Below are positions 45,055-55,456 of a stretch of DNA of 64,000 bases, one piece after another. The stretch's first letter is position 1. Every line of letters starts with the position of its first letter. A program made the translations under genes and the position numbers. The notes below the pieces were generated by a model. It made no database searches. It was not told the origin of the DNA and saw nothing but the letters and a program-made list of their open reading frames with translations. Source of the DNA: Candidatus Thiothrix putei (lineage in GTDB: Bacteria > Pseudomonadota > Gammaproteobacteria > Thiotrichales > Thiotrichaceae); the NCBI GenBank assembly GCA_029972225.1, contig CP124756.1:310001-374000 (forward strand). Reading direction: 5' to 3'.

Positions 45055-45882
45055 ATGAATAGCTCAGTTCAGCCCCGTTTTTTGCCGGATATTGGTTTAA
45101 ATGCCGTGAATGATAGCAGTGCCTTTATCCAGCGCCTGAGGCCGGATACTGGCATTTCCGAACCTGTCTATCGGCAATTGCAGCGCCAGATCATTTACAT
45201 GATTCAGTCCGGTGAGTTGGGGGAAGGGGATAGCCTGCCATCCGAACGTGCCTTGGCGGAAGCACTCAACCTAAGCCGTACTACCGTGCGCCGTTGTTAC
45301 GATGAATTGCGCGGGCAGGATTACATCAGCACCCACGGACGGGCGGGTGTTATGGTGAAAGTGCCGCCTCGTATCAACCCTGAAATCGGCAAACTCAAAG
45401 GTTTTACCGAAGAGATGCGCGAAATTGGGGTGGAGCCTTCCACGCAATTAGTCGAACGCAAGGTGGTGTGTGACCGCACCATTGCTTCGATTTTCAACCG
45501 CCCCTCGACTGCCCGTTTCCTCAAGCTGGTACGTCTGCGCTTGGGCGATGGTGTGCCGATGACCCGTGAAGTGGCTTGGTATGATTTGACGCTTGCACCC
45601 GCATTGGCGGATTGGGATGTGGTGGGTTCTGCCTATCACTACTTGCAACAGCACTGTGGCGTGACCTTGGCCGATGGCGAACAAACCATCGAAGCCGCCA
45701 TGAGCAATGCCGAGGAAATGGCAGCGTTTGGTTTCCACGAACCTGGCCCGTGTTTGCTGCTCAAGCGCAAAACTTATGCCACCACGGGGCAGATGGTGGA
45801 ATACGTCGAGGGAACGTTTCGGGGGGATGCGTACACTTACCGGATTACCTTGAAAATGAATCCGCCAGTGTCTCAGCCATAA
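45055..45882 (+). CDS. GntR-family (HutC-type) transcriptional regulator
   Basis: 275 residues: winged helix ([40 protein letters not shown]) and a C-terminal UTRA ligand-binding domain ([20 protein letters not shown], ending [19 protein letters not shown]). An N-terminal ~40-residue extension is longer than usual. It converges on and overlaps the ribokinase-like gene by 38 bases, a hint that it may respond to a sugar or sugar phosphate. Confidence 0.88.
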   Translation: MNSSVQPRFLPDIGLNAVNDSSAFIQRLRPDTGISEPVYRQLQRQIIYMIQSGELGEGDSLPSERALAEALNLSRTTVRRCYDELRGQDYISTHGRAGVMVKVPPRINPEIGKLKGFTEEMREIGVEPSTQLVERKVVCDRTIASIFNRPSTARFLKLVRLRLGDGVPMTREVAWYDLTLAPALADWDVVGSAYHYLQQHCGVTLADGEQTIEAAMSNAEEMAAFGFHEPGPCLLLKRKTYATTGQMVEYVEGTFRGDAYTYRITLKMNPPVSQP

Positions 45883-46786
45883 ACGCCTGTACGCGGGTAA
45901 AGGTAGGCAGTGCAGGCAATACGCCCGGCTGTGCTGCTACCATTGCCCCACAAGCATTGGCAAAATGCAACGCGCTTTTTAACGGGTAGTGGTGCAGCAG
46001 GGCATACACCAGCCCCGCCGTAAACGCATCGCCAGCCCCCGTGGGGTCAATGGCGGTCATTGGCCATGCGGGTGCATGAGTGGCGGATTGCCCGCGCTGC
46101 AACGCCACACACCCGTGTTCTGCCAGCGTCACCACCAACAATTCCCCCTGCCACGCCAATGTCGGCAATAAGTGTAACCATTGGGTAATGGATAAGGTCG
46201 GTGCGTTTTCAATACCAAAATAAACCGCTGCTTCGGTTTCGTTGAGGATCAATATATCGGTTAGTGCCAATAATGCCGGGTCAGGAACACGCCAAGGGGA
46301 AGGATTCAGCAAGGTTTTAATGCCGTGTTGTCGCGCCTGTTGGAATGCTTCCAGTATTGGTGCATCGGGGATTTCAAACTGGGCGCAAATTAGTTGGCAA
46401 TCGCACAGAATGCTGCTGCCTGCTTGTACGTGATATGTATCCAGTTGCATATTAGCACCCGGATAGACTGCGATAATGTTGTTACCATCAGCGGCTACCA
46501 AACCGACGCCAAAGCCGGAAGCACCCGTCATGCGTAAGACCAAGCGGGTATCCATGCCTTCCGTTTGTAACCAGTCCAGCAATGCCTGTCCTGGTGCATC
46601 CATACCAATCGCCAGTAGTGTATTGACCTGTAAGCCCATGCGGTGCATCCCAACGGCTAGGTTCAAGCCTTTGCCGCCGTGTTCTGCCCATAAATGCCCG
46701 GCTTGTATGGATTCCCCCGCCTTGGGTAATTGTCCGACGGTTAGGGTGTTGGCGTTGATGTAACTGCCAAGTACAAACACATTCAT
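45845..46786 (-). CDS. PfkB/ribokinase family carbohydrate kinase
   Basis: 313 residues with both PfkB signatures: GGKGLNLAVGMHRMG near residue 38 and the catalytic DPTGAGDAFTAGLVYALL near 245. ILNETEAAVYFGIE is the usual middle motif. The GGKGxN start is that of ribokinase-like enzymes; the substrate is not determined. ATG 46786 follows AAGGACAG. Confidence 0.88.
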   Translation of the reverse strand: MNVFVLGSYINANTLTVGQLPKAGESIQAGHLWAEHGGKGLNLAVGMHRMGLQVNTLLAIGMDAPGQALLDWLQTEGMDTRLVLRMTGASGFGVGLVAADGNNIIAVYPGANMQLDTYHVQAGSSILCDCQLICAQFEIPDAPILEAFQQARQHGIKTLLNPSPWRVPDPALLALTDILILNETEAAVYFGIENAPTLSITQWLHLLPTLAWQGELLVVTLAEHGCVALQRGQSATHAPAWPMTAIDPTGAGDAFTAGLVYALLHHYPLKSALHFANACGAMVAAQPGVLPALPTFTRVQAFMAETLADSFSR

Positions 46787-46870
46787 GCTGCTGTCCTTAT
46801 CACTATGGTTAGGGATGTTCGCGTAACCAAAATACCAAGGATACGCAAAAATCAGGCATTGCCGAGATTA

Positions 46871-46893
46871 TATTTTGGTACTATATTGGTACT
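46871..46893. promoter_or_regulatory. Direct repeat TTGGTACT with 11-base period
   Basis: TTGGTACT starts at 46875 and at 46886, one helical turn apart, within the divergent gap between the sugar kinase and the first giant gene. It could be an operator for either. The distance to the giant gene start is 37 bases. Confidence 0.35.
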
Positions 46894-46929
46894 GTTCATG
46901 GTGTTAGCGGGATTGCGAGGAGCTGGCTT

Positions 46930-49900
46930 ATGGCGGAAGTTGTAATGAATCCGGTAATCACATTATTGCGCCCGGATGACTTGCTGAATGTGCGGATCGA
47001 ATGCCGTAACCTGCAACTGGATAAACGTGACCGCGCTGACCCGGTGCTGGTGGCGACCGATGCGGGGCAGGTTGCCTACCTGATTGTGCATTTCCCGCCG
47101 CAATCGTTGGCGGAAGAAGCGGTGTATGAAGCCAATAATTCGCTAGAAAATGATGCCAAACGCCAGGCAACTGAAACAGAAGAGGAAAGGAAACGGCGTG
47201 AGGCGGGTGGGCAAAACGTTGGTTCGTGGTTAGGGGAACGACGTCCTGCCAAAGCCCGCTTAAGCCAACCCAGCCGCTTGGTCTTCCAACTTCCCGCCGA
47301 CAGCCATCCCCGCATTCCCTACACCATTGGCGGTCTGCTGAACTGGACAGGCTTGGAACTGAGTGTGTCACCACTGGCTGCCCTTCCACCACAGCCAACG
47401 GATGAGCAACGCACCAACGCCCCTCACATTGCACCGCCAACCGATACCGAAACGGCGCTGGAAATGCCCTACCGCCTTATCCTCTCACCTAACCGTAACG
47501 TCATCTGGCAACATTCTTCTAACCCAAAAACCCACGCAGGCCGGACGGAACTGTGGCATACGCGCCTGACCCATCCTGCACCGCTACGTGCCATCTGGTC
47601 GCCGGATTATGTCGTCAGTAGCAACCTGCCGATTCCGATTTTAAACCAGCCGTGGCCTGCGTTGGGGAAAGCGGATGAATGGGATGGGCAGCCTGTCCTG
47701 ACGACCATTAACCGCCGTGACAGGCATGAACTGGTGATCCTGACTTCCGGCTTCCACGGTTTTGTCCAGCAAACAGAACATGGCGATTTGATGGGCTTTA
47801 CACCCACCCCGATCCAGGCTGAACAGGTCTTGCTATCCCCGTTGGGTGGGTGGCTGAAATCCCGTGGCAGTTGGGATAAGCCCCCGGTGTGGTTGTGGGA
47901 AAGGCCGGGGCAGCCAAGCCGTCTTGATGCCAACCGGCAGCTCAATATTTCCGAATGGGTGCATGTGGCGACCCAAGGGCGTGACCATTACGTGCGCATT
48001 GTGTACGAAGGCCACCTCTACCCGTTCGGGCATCGCGCCGCCTTGATCAAGGTGACAGAACGCAAGTTCAAACCGGTTGATGGGCAGTGGTATGCCTACC
48101 TTGCCCAGCGCATGTTTATCGTGGTGCGGGAGCCGCTCAAGGTTTATCCGAATGATGACAGGGGTATGCCGCTGAAACAGGTGCGCTTGACGACCTTGGT
48201 GACACCTGACATTGAGCAGCCTCTCCCTTTGGCTGGCACAGATTATAGTTTCTGGGTCAAGGTTAACGGCAAGGATTTACCCTTTAATGCCGTAGGGACG
48301 GACAGCGAAGCCCATCAGATTGATTTCACGGCGGGGTTGATTTTTGTTCCTCTGAGTGACGGGAATAAGCTGGATGCGGTCAAGGCAGTTTACGATGCAA
48401 ACCTTAATCGCATAGCCTGCAATGTTCCGGGGCAGCCAGTTACTTATGCAGAGCGGGATGGGGTGTTGGGCAGTGATAACACGACCTTGCTGACACAAAA
48501 ACTGTTTTTTGCAACGCAAGGAGGGGCGTTTGCCCCCAAGCTGAGGCAGGCTTCGGTCAAACTGGCGGCTGTCGAGCAATTGGTAGGGAATGAACTGCCC
48601 GTCGATATTCGCTACTACGCTGATTATGTCAGGGATGGCGGTGGTTTTGACCAGAACAACGGGGTGTTTGCTGAACTGATCGCGCCAGCTAAAGCCACGT
48701 TTGCGGCTGACAAGGCGGGCGGTTTCGCTACCCCTGATCTGTCTATTCGCTACATTACCCGCAAGTTGGGAGCGATTGCCGGTGAGACGGTAGCCAATGC
48801 CATCAACGACATGTTCGACCCGGCAGATTTTTTCAAAGCGGTACAGGATAGCGCCAAACTCTTTGGTGAATTGCCGTTGGTCAAATTGATTGATCTTGGT
48901 ACGTTCAACAATGCGCCCCGCATCCAGTTTTTCCCGCAAGCCAATCCGCCCGAAGTCAGGTTGGATTGGCAACCCGGAATCAGGGGGGTGGATGCTGGCT
49001 TTTTCCGCTTCGTTCCCAACAACGCCACCTTGGATATTCGGGGTGTCATGACAAAACCTCTGGATGGGGGGGAAGGGCATTCCCGGTTTGAAGGGTTGTT
49101 AACCCGATTCCAACTGGAGTTTTTCAAGGTTATCAGGCTCCACTTTGAATCGTTTGGTTTTGTGTCGGAAACCGGGAAAAAGACCGCTGTTGATGTGCGT
49201 TTGTTGCCGGGAGAGGGGGCGCTGGAATTCACCGGCGACCTCAAGTTTGTCAATGAACTGAAAAAGATCATCCCCTCCGGTTTGTTCAGTGATGGCCCTT
49301 CGCTGGAGCTAATCCCCAATCCACCTGCCATCCGTGCAGGGTTTTCGATCGGTTTGCCGCCGGTAGCGATAGGGGTGTTTGCGCTCAAGGATGTCAGTCT
49401 GGGGGCGAGCCTGACCTTGCCGTTACTGGAAGGCAGGCCGTTGTTTGACTTCAATGTTTCTGAACGCCAGCGCCCGTTCAACCTGACCATTGCCTTCTTT
49501 GGCGGTGGTGGCTTCTTCCATCTGCAACTGGATACCAAGGAGGTGCGGATCGTTGAAGCGGCCTTTGAATTTGGTGCTTCCGCCAGCGTCAACTTAGGGG
49601 TTGCCAGTGGTGGCGTTCATATTATGGCGGGGATTTATTTCAAGCTGGAGAAAAAAACGGTTGACGTGGCGGGTGCGGCGTCCCGCTCTATCAATACCAC
49701 AGTGCTGACTGGCTATTTCCGCATGGGCGGGGAATTGTCGGTGCTGGGGTTCATTTCCATCTCGCTGGAATTCCTGCTGAGCTTTACCTACAAGGCTTCT
49801 GACAACGGCGCGGGCAAGGCAGTGGGGATGGCGGTGCTGACGGTGAAGGTGGAAGTGCTGTTCATCAGCAAATCGGTGGAAATCAAGGTGGAGAAAGAGT

Positions 49901-49986
49901 TCGGTGGCGAGGCAGGCGACCCGACCTTTCTTGACACCTGGACGGATGCCGCCATGTGGGACGAATACGCAGGCGCATTTGCCTGA
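46930..49986 (+). CDS. Giant protein of unknown function, first of a pair
   Basis: 1018 residues from ATG 46930 (GAGGAG upstream). No signal peptide and no lipobox, so probably cytoplasmic or exported by an unusual route. The N terminus (about 1-150) has strand-like sequence with a Glu/Arg-rich insert (ETEEERKRREAGG). The middle is beta-rich with Trp/Pro turns (LWHTRLTHPAPLRAIWSPDY). The C-terminal ~300 residues are long runs of alternating strands rich in Gly, Phe, Val (IGLPPVAIGVFALKDVSLGA, YFRMGGELSVLGFISISLEF), ending in an acidic WTDAAMWDEYAGAFA. I do not recognise a family. It is 21 bases from the next giant gene. Confidence 0.75.
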   Translation: MAEVVMNPVITLLRPDDLLNVRIECRNLQLDKRDRADPVLVATDAGQVAYLIVHFPPQSLAEEAVYEANNSLENDAKRQATETEEERKRREAGGQNVGSWLGERRPAKARLSQPSRLVFQLPADSHPRIPYTIGGLLNWTGLELSVSPLAALPPQPTDEQRTNAPHIAPPTDTETALEMPYRLILSPNRNVIWQHSSNPKTHAGRTELWHTRLTHPAPLRAIWSPDYVVSSNLPIPILNQPWPALGKADEWDGQPVLTTINRRDRHELVILTSGFHGFVQQTEHGDLMGFTPTPIQAEQVLLSPLGGWLKSRGSWDKPPVWLWERPGQPSRLDANRQLNISEWVHVATQGRDHYVRIVYEGHLYPFGHRAALIKVTERKFKPVDGQWYAYLAQRMFIVVREPLKVYPNDDRGMPLKQVRLTTLVTPDIEQPLPLAGTDYSFWVKVNGKDLPFNAVGTDSEAHQIDFTAGLIFVPLSDGNKLDAVKAVYDANLNRIACNVPGQPVTYAERDGVLGSDNTTLLTQKLFFATQGGAFAPKLRQASVKLAAVEQLVGNELPVDIRYYADYVRDGGGFDQNNGVFAELIAPAKATFAADKAGGFATPDLSIRYITRKLGAIAGETVANAINDMFDPADFFKAVQDSAKLFGELPLVKLIDLGTFNNAPRIQFFPQANPPEVRLDWQPGIRGVDAGFFRFVPNNATLDIRGVMTKPLDGGEGHSRFEGLLTRFQLEFFKVIRLHFESFGFVSETGKKTAVDVRLLPGEGALEFTGDLKFVNELKKIIPSGLFSDGPSLELIPNPPAIRAGFSIGLPPVAIGVFALKDVSLGASLTLPLLEGRPLFDFNVSERQRPFNLTIAFFGGGGFFHLQLDTKEVRIVEAAFEFGASASVNLGVASGGVHIMAGIYFKLEKKTVDVAGAASRSINTTVLTGYFRMGGELSVLGFISISLEFLLSFTYKASDNGAGKAVGMAVLTVKVEVLFISKSVEIKVEKEFGGEAGDPTFLDTWTDAAMWDEYAGAFA

Positions 49987-50007
49987 TTGACGCGAGGAAA
50001 ACCGATT

Positions 50008-53000
50008 ATGACCAGCCAAACCTTGTTGTTCACTGTGATGCCACGCGGCGTGAGTCTGGATGCGGAAACCTTGCCGGTATCGGTGTATGTGTCACCGCGC
50101 TTGTTTGCGGATGCGCCGCAGGGGTTGTTGAAGGATTTCCCTGACTGGCTGTCTTGGCCGCGTTTATTGCAGGAACAGGGGCTGGAATTGGTATTCCGCT
50201 GCAATGGGCAGGATTTTACGGCATTTGCCAATACTCAGGGTTTGCAGCCACTGATGTGGGACGCGCTGTTCAAGCCGGAGACGCTGGTGCGTTCGCATAC
50301 GTTTGACGATTATTCGCAGCGGCGCATCTTGTGTCCGTCGACCCGTGCCGCGTTGTCGCTGCTCAAGGGCGTTTACCAGCAAGCCAGTATTGAACTGGCA
50401 TTGCCCAGACCGTTAACGCGGGAAAGTGATTTGCCGGACAATTACCATGCCCTGCAACAACTGGTCAACGGGCTGGAAGTTAACTGGGATGAGCGCAGTT
50501 ACCGGATGCGTTACGAATATCAGGACATGATGGAAAGCCGGATACGGGAGCTGAAAGCCTCAGGGCTGGCGGCGGATGGGACGATTCCGTTTGAACGCCT
50601 AAGTCCACCGGATCGTGATGATTTGCGTAACATTCGCGGGACTATTGCCAAGAGTTTCATCAGTAGCCAGAAGATACCGCCGGGAACCCCGCTGGCGGAA
50701 GATCCGCCGGATTTTGTCAACTTGCTGGATTTCCATCAGGTACTCAGTTCCCTTAATTCCTACCCGGCAGTATTGCGGGCGTTGGGGCTGGTGTTGGATG
50801 TCGAGCTGCCAAGGGATTTCGTGGCGCTTGCCAGACCGGATGCGCCAGGCAAGTTAAGCGTGGCGGCAGTCCTGCCCCGCTGGGAATGGGCAGTGCCAAC
50901 CACCGTGCAGCCACTGGAAACCGCCTATCTGCATTTTGCGGCGGAAAATGCTCAGACGCTGTTTTTTACTGCCCCCGGCAGCACCTTGCTACCGCCTCAC
51001 CAGCCGCCGGACAGGGAGGCCGATGAGGTCGTAGGGCTACTGAACCTGCATCCACAAGCGTTCGGGCTGGCGCAGGTGGATGTGGATGGCGGGATGCACA
51101 AACTCATCATGCAGGCGGAAACGATCCAGCCAGACCGGCTGGCAGGCCCTGCTGACCCGCCCTATCCGCAGGTGCTGGACACCCGTGCCGCCTTGCCTGC
51201 CTTGCGTTCCGGCGGCTTCTCCCTGTTTGCGGACAGTCGTGGCAGAAAGCTGCTGAAAAAGTTTCAGGATGCGACCCAGTTTAACCGGCGTTTTGACCAG
51301 CAGCAGCCACAGGACAAGCCGTTTTGTGCCGAAGACCTGGTGCATGGCTACCGTATCGACATTTGGGACAGCCATAGCGGGCAATGGCATTCCCTGCACC
51401 GGCGCAATGCGGTTTACACGCTGGAAGGGCAGACATTCAACAGCGAGGATGAGGAGGGCTTTACCCAGTTGGCAGCCGCCCAACCGCCCCCCAACAAGGA
51501 CAATCCGCCCGCTGACGACATTTACTTGCAGGAAACCATTGCTCGCTGGGCAGGTTGGAGCTTGAGTGTTGGTTTCCCGGATAATCCGCTGTCCAGTGAT
51601 CCAGACCCACAGAAAGCCCTTGAGCAGCAACGGGCAGAACAAAACCTGCCTGTTACCCCGTTCAACATGACCACGGATTTCAAGGTGGTGCGCGGTTCCT
51701 TGCCCAGTTTGCGGTTTGGGCGGCGTTACCGGCTACGCGCCCGTGCGGTGGATATTTGCGGCAACAGCATTCCATTGGACAGTGAAATTACTAGGCAATT
51801 GAGCACCAGCCGGGCCTTGCCCAAGGGACAGGAGGGCGTGCCGTACCTGCGTTATGAGCCGGTGGGTGCGCCGCTGGTGGTGTTGCGTGATCCTGCCGGG
51901 GTGACGGGGGCGGGGTCGCAACTGGAGCGACTGGTGATCCGCACCTTCAACAGCGAACCGGCGCTGGATGGGATTGCCGCCAATCTGGACGCTGGCGACC
52001 GCCATATCCTGCCGCCCCGTGCCAGTGTGGAAATGGCAGAACGTTTGGGGATGCTGGATGATGCCAGCGGCAAGCTCAGCCTCAGCCCGACCTTGTACCC
52101 GCTGTTATGCAGTAAGGATGGAGTGGAGCTGAACCAGTTCGTCACCACAGTAGCAGGCAATGAACAAGGCTTTCCGCTGGAAACGGCGGAACGGCTGGAT
52201 GCCTTGCCGTATATCCCGGATGTGCTGGCGCGGGGAGCGGCGTTGCGTGATTTGCCGGGTGCACCTGCTGCTACGCTGATCAGTTTTGGCGGTGAGGGCG
52301 ACTGGCAAACACTGCTGCCGTTCCGGCTGGCACTGGCGGAGGGGGCTGCCGCCCCGGTGTGGGATGCTGATAACCGGGTGTTGACGGTGGCGCTGCCGAA
52401 GGGGACTGCCGCTGTGGTTCCCTTGAGCAGTTACCTGCATCCTGACGATCTGAAACTGATGGGGGTGTGGCACTGGTTGCGTGAATACCTCGACGCCATC
52501 ACCAGTGGTGCAGCTCCCATGCCCGACCTGCCAAGGGTACAGGATGCCATTGCCCATATCCTGCAACGTAGCGTGGAGGGTGGACACTGGATGTTGACAC
52601 CGCCGCTGGTGCTGAACCTTGTCCATGCGGTGCAGCAGCCGTTGGGGATTCCGGCCTTCACAGCTATCAGTGTTCAGCATGGCGAATACAATGATCAACA
52701 GCCTGATCCGCACTTGTTGCAAACGCAGCCAGAAGCGGAACCGACTGCGGCTACCGAGTTAAATCCGGTGACAGCCTGGCGCGTATTGGGCAGCACCGAT
52801 GCTTACCTACTGGGCGGTTTGCAGGTACATGGTGCAAGTACTGCCAAGGTGGAATTGCTGGCGGAATGGGATGACCCGGTGGATGATCCTGCTCAGTCTG
52901 CTCCAGTTACCATTCATCAGGCGGCACCGGTTGACGAAGTGCCGTTGCACCAACTGAATGAACACGGCATTGCCGTGCAACCGACCAACCGGGGCGTTGG

Positions 53001-54231
53001 TTATTATGACCCTGAACACGATGTGCTGTGTTTTCTCAGGAATGGGGACTACCTAGGCAATCTGGAATCGGGGGCGCGGGCATCACAAGACTTCGCTCCC
53101 CGCCATGCTCTCAACGATACCCGGCATCACCGCATCCGTTACACGGCGGTTGCCACCTCCCGCTATCAGGAGTATTTCAGCCCGCTGAACGATGATGGTA
53201 GCCAGCGGGATTTCACCCGCCGCAGCGTACCTGTGCTGGTGGATGTTCCCGCATCTACCCGTCCGTTAGCACCGACAGTGGCTTACGTGTTGCCTGCCTT
53301 TGGCTGGCAACGGCAAACCCAGACCAACCTGCAACGCAGTGTCCGTTTGGGCGGCGGCTTGCGGGTTTATTTGGAGCGCCCGTGGTTCTCCTCTGGAGAA
53401 GGCGAATTGCTAGGTATTAGTTTGTACACCGGCGGGGTTGAGATTGAGCGGGATGAGCAGGTGCGTGAGCAGTGGAAGCCGTTCATTACCCAATGGGGGC
53501 ATGACCCGGTGTGGCCGCAGACGGGATCTTTGCGCTGGCCACCAAGCCGTTATGCTTTTAAGGGATTTGTTGCCGTTGAAGCCGGTTTGAGTCTGGAAGA
53601 AGATGCTGGCAAACGGGTTGAGGTGGTGGGTTATCCAGTGGCGTTCGACCCTGAACAGCAGCGCTGGTACTGTGACCTGACCCTGGATGCCGGGGATGTG
53701 TATACGCCGTTTATCCGTCTGGCGTTGGTGCGTTACCAGCCCCACGCTTTGCGTGATGCCAAATTGTCGCGGGTGGTGCTGGCGGACTTTGCGCAACTGA
53801 CTCCGGAACGCGCCTTGCTGGTGACGGTTGACCCGTACCAGCCGGGGCAATTACGGATTACGGTGTCAGGGGTAGCACCGGTTGGGGCATTGGGGCGTAA
53901 CCCGTCCATTGAGGTCAGGTTGCAGGAGCGTGCGGAGGAAGATATGGCGCTGGAGGCGGAGTTGGGCTGGGAGGATGCAGCGCCGGAGAGTGCGACCTTT
54001 ATTTCTGTTCCCGGTGCTTCTGCTGCCGTGTTGTATGCCAGCAATCTGAAATTGAACGTGCCGCTGTTGTCGGGGCGTTATCGCCTGCTGATTACCGAGT
54101 ACGAGTCCTTCCCGGCAGATAACGAACTCATGCTGTTGCCGCAGGGTCGCCGTCTGGTGTATTGCGAAAGCGTATTGCTGGATGCGGCATTACTGGCTGA
54201 ACCGGGCAACGATCGGTTAACCAACTTATGA
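50008..54231 (+). CDS. Giant protein of unknown function, second of the pair
   Basis: 1407 residues from ATG 50008, with GAGGAAAA upstream. No signal peptide. The N terminus (LLFTVMPRGVSLDAETLPVS) and the N-terminal half are mixed; a fibronectin-III-like piece is visible around residue 570 (GRRYRLRARAVDICGNSIPL). Several segments are strand-rich with Arg/Pro (PPHQPPDREADEVVGLLNLH). The C-terminal ~150 residues look like an Ig-like domain (LRITVSGVAPVGALGRNP, LLSGRYRLLITEYESFP). No enzyme motif seen. The close spacing to the first giant and to the lipoprotein gene implies one operon. Family not recognised. Confidence 0.75.
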   Translation: MTSQTLLFTVMPRGVSLDAETLPVSVYVSPRLFADAPQGLLKDFPDWLSWPRLLQEQGLELVFRCNGQDFTAFANTQGLQPLMWDALFKPETLVRSHTFDDYSQRRILCPSTRAALSLLKGVYQQASIELALPRPLTRESDLPDNYHALQQLVNGLEVNWDERSYRMRYEYQDMMESRIRELKASGLAADGTIPFERLSPPDRDDLRNIRGTIAKSFISSQKIPPGTPLAEDPPDFVNLLDFHQVLSSLNSYPAVLRALGLVLDVELPRDFVALARPDAPGKLSVAAVLPRWEWAVPTTVQPLETAYLHFAAENAQTLFFTAPGSTLLPPHQPPDREADEVVGLLNLHPQAFGLAQVDVDGGMHKLIMQAETIQPDRLAGPADPPYPQVLDTRAALPALRSGGFSLFADSRGRKLLKKFQDATQFNRRFDQQQPQDKPFCAEDLVHGYRIDIWDSHSGQWHSLHRRNAVYTLEGQTFNSEDEEGFTQLAAAQPPPNKDNPPADDIYLQETIARWAGWSLSVGFPDNPLSSDPDPQKALEQQRAEQNLPVTPFNMTTDFKVVRGSLPSLRFGRRYRLRARAVDICGNSIPLDSEITRQLSTSRALPKGQEGVPYLRYEPVGAPLVVLRDPAGVTGAGSQLERLVIRTFNSEPALDGIAANLDAGDRHILPPRASVEMAERLGMLDDASGKLSLSPTLYPLLCSKDGVELNQFVTTVAGNEQGFPLETAERLDALPYIPDVLARGAALRDLPGAPAATLISFGGEGDWQTLLPFRLALAEGAAAPVWDADNRVLTVALPKGTAAVVPLSSYLHPDDLKLMGVWHWLREYLDAITSGAAPMPDLPRVQDAIAHILQRSVEGGHWMLTPPLVLNLVHAVQQPLGIPAFTAISVQHGEYNDQQPDPHLLQTQPEAEPTAATELNPVTAWRVLGSTDAYLLGGLQVHGASTAKVELLAEWDDPVDDPAQSAPVTIHQAAPVDEVPLHQLNEHGIAVQPTNRGVGYYDPEHDVLCFLRNGDYLGNLESGARASQDFAPRHALNDTRHHRIRYTAVATSRYQEYFSPLNDDGSQRDFTRRSVPVLVDVPASTRPLAPTVAYVLPAFGWQRQTQTNLQRSVRLGGGLRVYLERPWFSSGEGELLGISLYTGGVEIERDEQVREQWKPFITQWGHDPVWPQTGSLRWPPSRYAFKGFVAVEAGLSLEEDAGKRVEVVGYPVAFDPEQQRWYCDLTLDAGDVYTPFIRLALVRYQPHALRDAKLSRVVLADFAQLTPERALLVTVDPYQPGQLRITVSGVAPVGALGRNPSIEVRLQERAEEDMALEAELGWEDAAPESATFISVPGASAAVLYASNLKLNVPLLSGRYRLLITEYESFPADNELMLLPQGRRLVYCESVLLDAALLAEPGNDRLTNL

Positions 54232-54266
54232 CGCTATTTCACTTTGAACGCCACAGGAGTCTTTTT

Positions 54267-54848
54267 ATGAAAATACATACCCTTATACCGGTCGTTATGG
54301 CACTGACGTTGGTTGCCTGCGGTGACAAGCAGGCGGATACCGCCGCAACGCCAGATCCTTCCACGTTGCCTGCTACACCAGCTCCTGCCGCAACAGTACT
54401 GCCTTCTGCCTGCCAGTTGGTGACAGCCGCTGATGTTCAAGCTGCGTTTGGGCAAACGGTGGCAGTCATGGCCGATGAGCCTGAAACCTGTGTCTACAAT
54501 GGTGTTGGTGATACGGCAGCCTTTATGTTGCTGACGACAACCCTGACGCCCAGCGCAAACGCCGCAGAAGCAACCGACACGTTCCGCATGATGCTCAAAA
54601 TGCAAGGCGGTATGAACGAGATACTCCATGAAACCCTCGGCGCTGCCAATAACCCCGCATCCGGTCAAGCGTTGGCAGGCGTGGGCGATGAATCGTGGTT
54701 CAAGGTCGGCGATACCAACCCGCTAGCCATGACGCAAGCGATGGTACGCAAGGGAACGGTTGTGCTGGGCATCACCGCCACGGGTATGGACGGGAAAGAT
54801 GCGCCCAAGTTTGAAAAACTGGTGCGCACAATTGCGGCTAAATTATAA
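54267..54848 (+). CDS. Putative lipoprotein in the giant-protein operon
   Basis: 193 residues from ATG 54267 (CAGGAG upstream). The signal ends LTLVAC (Cys18), followed by an Ala/Pro/Thr linker. The mature domain begins SACQLVTAADVQAAFGQTVA, the pattern of small lipoproteins that start with a Cys-containing helix and carry a second Cys (PETCVYNGVGDT). No function assigned. It lies 35 bases after the second giant gene and 15 bases before lemA. Confidence 0.7.
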   Translation: MKIHTLIPVVMALTLVACGDKQADTAATPDPSTLPATPAPAATVLPSACQLVTAADVQAAFGQTVAVMADEPETCVYNGVGDTAAFMLLTTTLTPSANAAEATDTFRMMLKMQGGMNEILHETLGAANNPASGQALAGVGDESWFKVGDTNPLAMTQAMVRKGTVVLGITATGMDGKDAPKFEKLVRTIAAKL

Positions 54849-54863
54849 AAGGAAGGAATAGAC

Positions 54864-55454
54864 ATGTCTGGATTCTGGATCACCCTTGCCGTGTTAGCAC
54901 TCGTCATCCTGTTTTTCATCAGCCTTTACAACCGCTTGGTTGCGCTGAAAAACAAAGTGGTGAACGCCTTTGGGCAAATTGATGTGCAACTCAAACGGCG
55001 GCATGACCTGATCCCGAATCTGGTCGAAACGGCACGCGCCTACATGACGCACGAACGCAGCACGTTGGAAGCGGTCGTCAATGCCCGCAATACCGCGCAA
55101 GCCGCCGGGCAATTGGCTGCCCAACAGCCGGGAGATGCCCAAGCATTAGCCGCGATGGCGCAAGCCGAAGGTGCATTATCCAGCACCTTGGGGCGGTTTT
55201 TCGCCTTGGCAGAAGCCTACCCCGATTTAAAGGCGAACCAGACCATGATGCAGCTTTCGGAAGAGTTGACCACCACCGAAAATAAAGTCGCGTTTGCCCG
55301 CCAAGCCTTTAACGATGCAGTGATGGAGCTGAATACCGCGATTCAGTCCTTCCCAGCGGTTGTGTTTGCCGGGGCGTTAGGGTTTAGCAACGCTGCCCTG
55401 TTACAGCCGTTGGAATCAGAAGCGGAACGCAAAGCTCCCGTGGTTAGGTTTTGA
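54864..55454 (+). CDS. LemA family protein
   Basis: 196 residues: an N-terminal membrane segment (ITLAVLALVILFFISLYN) and a long helical bundle with the family signature NAFGQIDVQLKRRHDLIPNL and later ARQAFNDAVMELNTAIQSFP. LemA proteins often sit next to M48 peptidase-like genes, as here. The stop lies 2 bases before the next ATG, so the two are translationally coupled. Confidence 0.92.
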   Translation: MSGFWITLAVLALVILFFISLYNRLVALKNKVVNAFGQIDVQLKRRHDLIPNLVETARAYMTHERSTLEAVVNARNTAQAAGQLAAQQPGDAQALAAMAQAEGALSSTLGRFFALAEAYPDLKANQTMMQLSEELTTTENKVAFARQAFNDAVMELNTAIQSFPAVVFAGALGFSNAALLQPLESEAERKAPVVRF

Positions 55455-55456
55455 GT

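Noticed and set aside
46930..54231. The giant genes as phage tail or contractile-injection genes
   Set aside because: No sheath, tube, baseplate, capsid or terminase gene is nearby and I see no tail-family motif in either protein.
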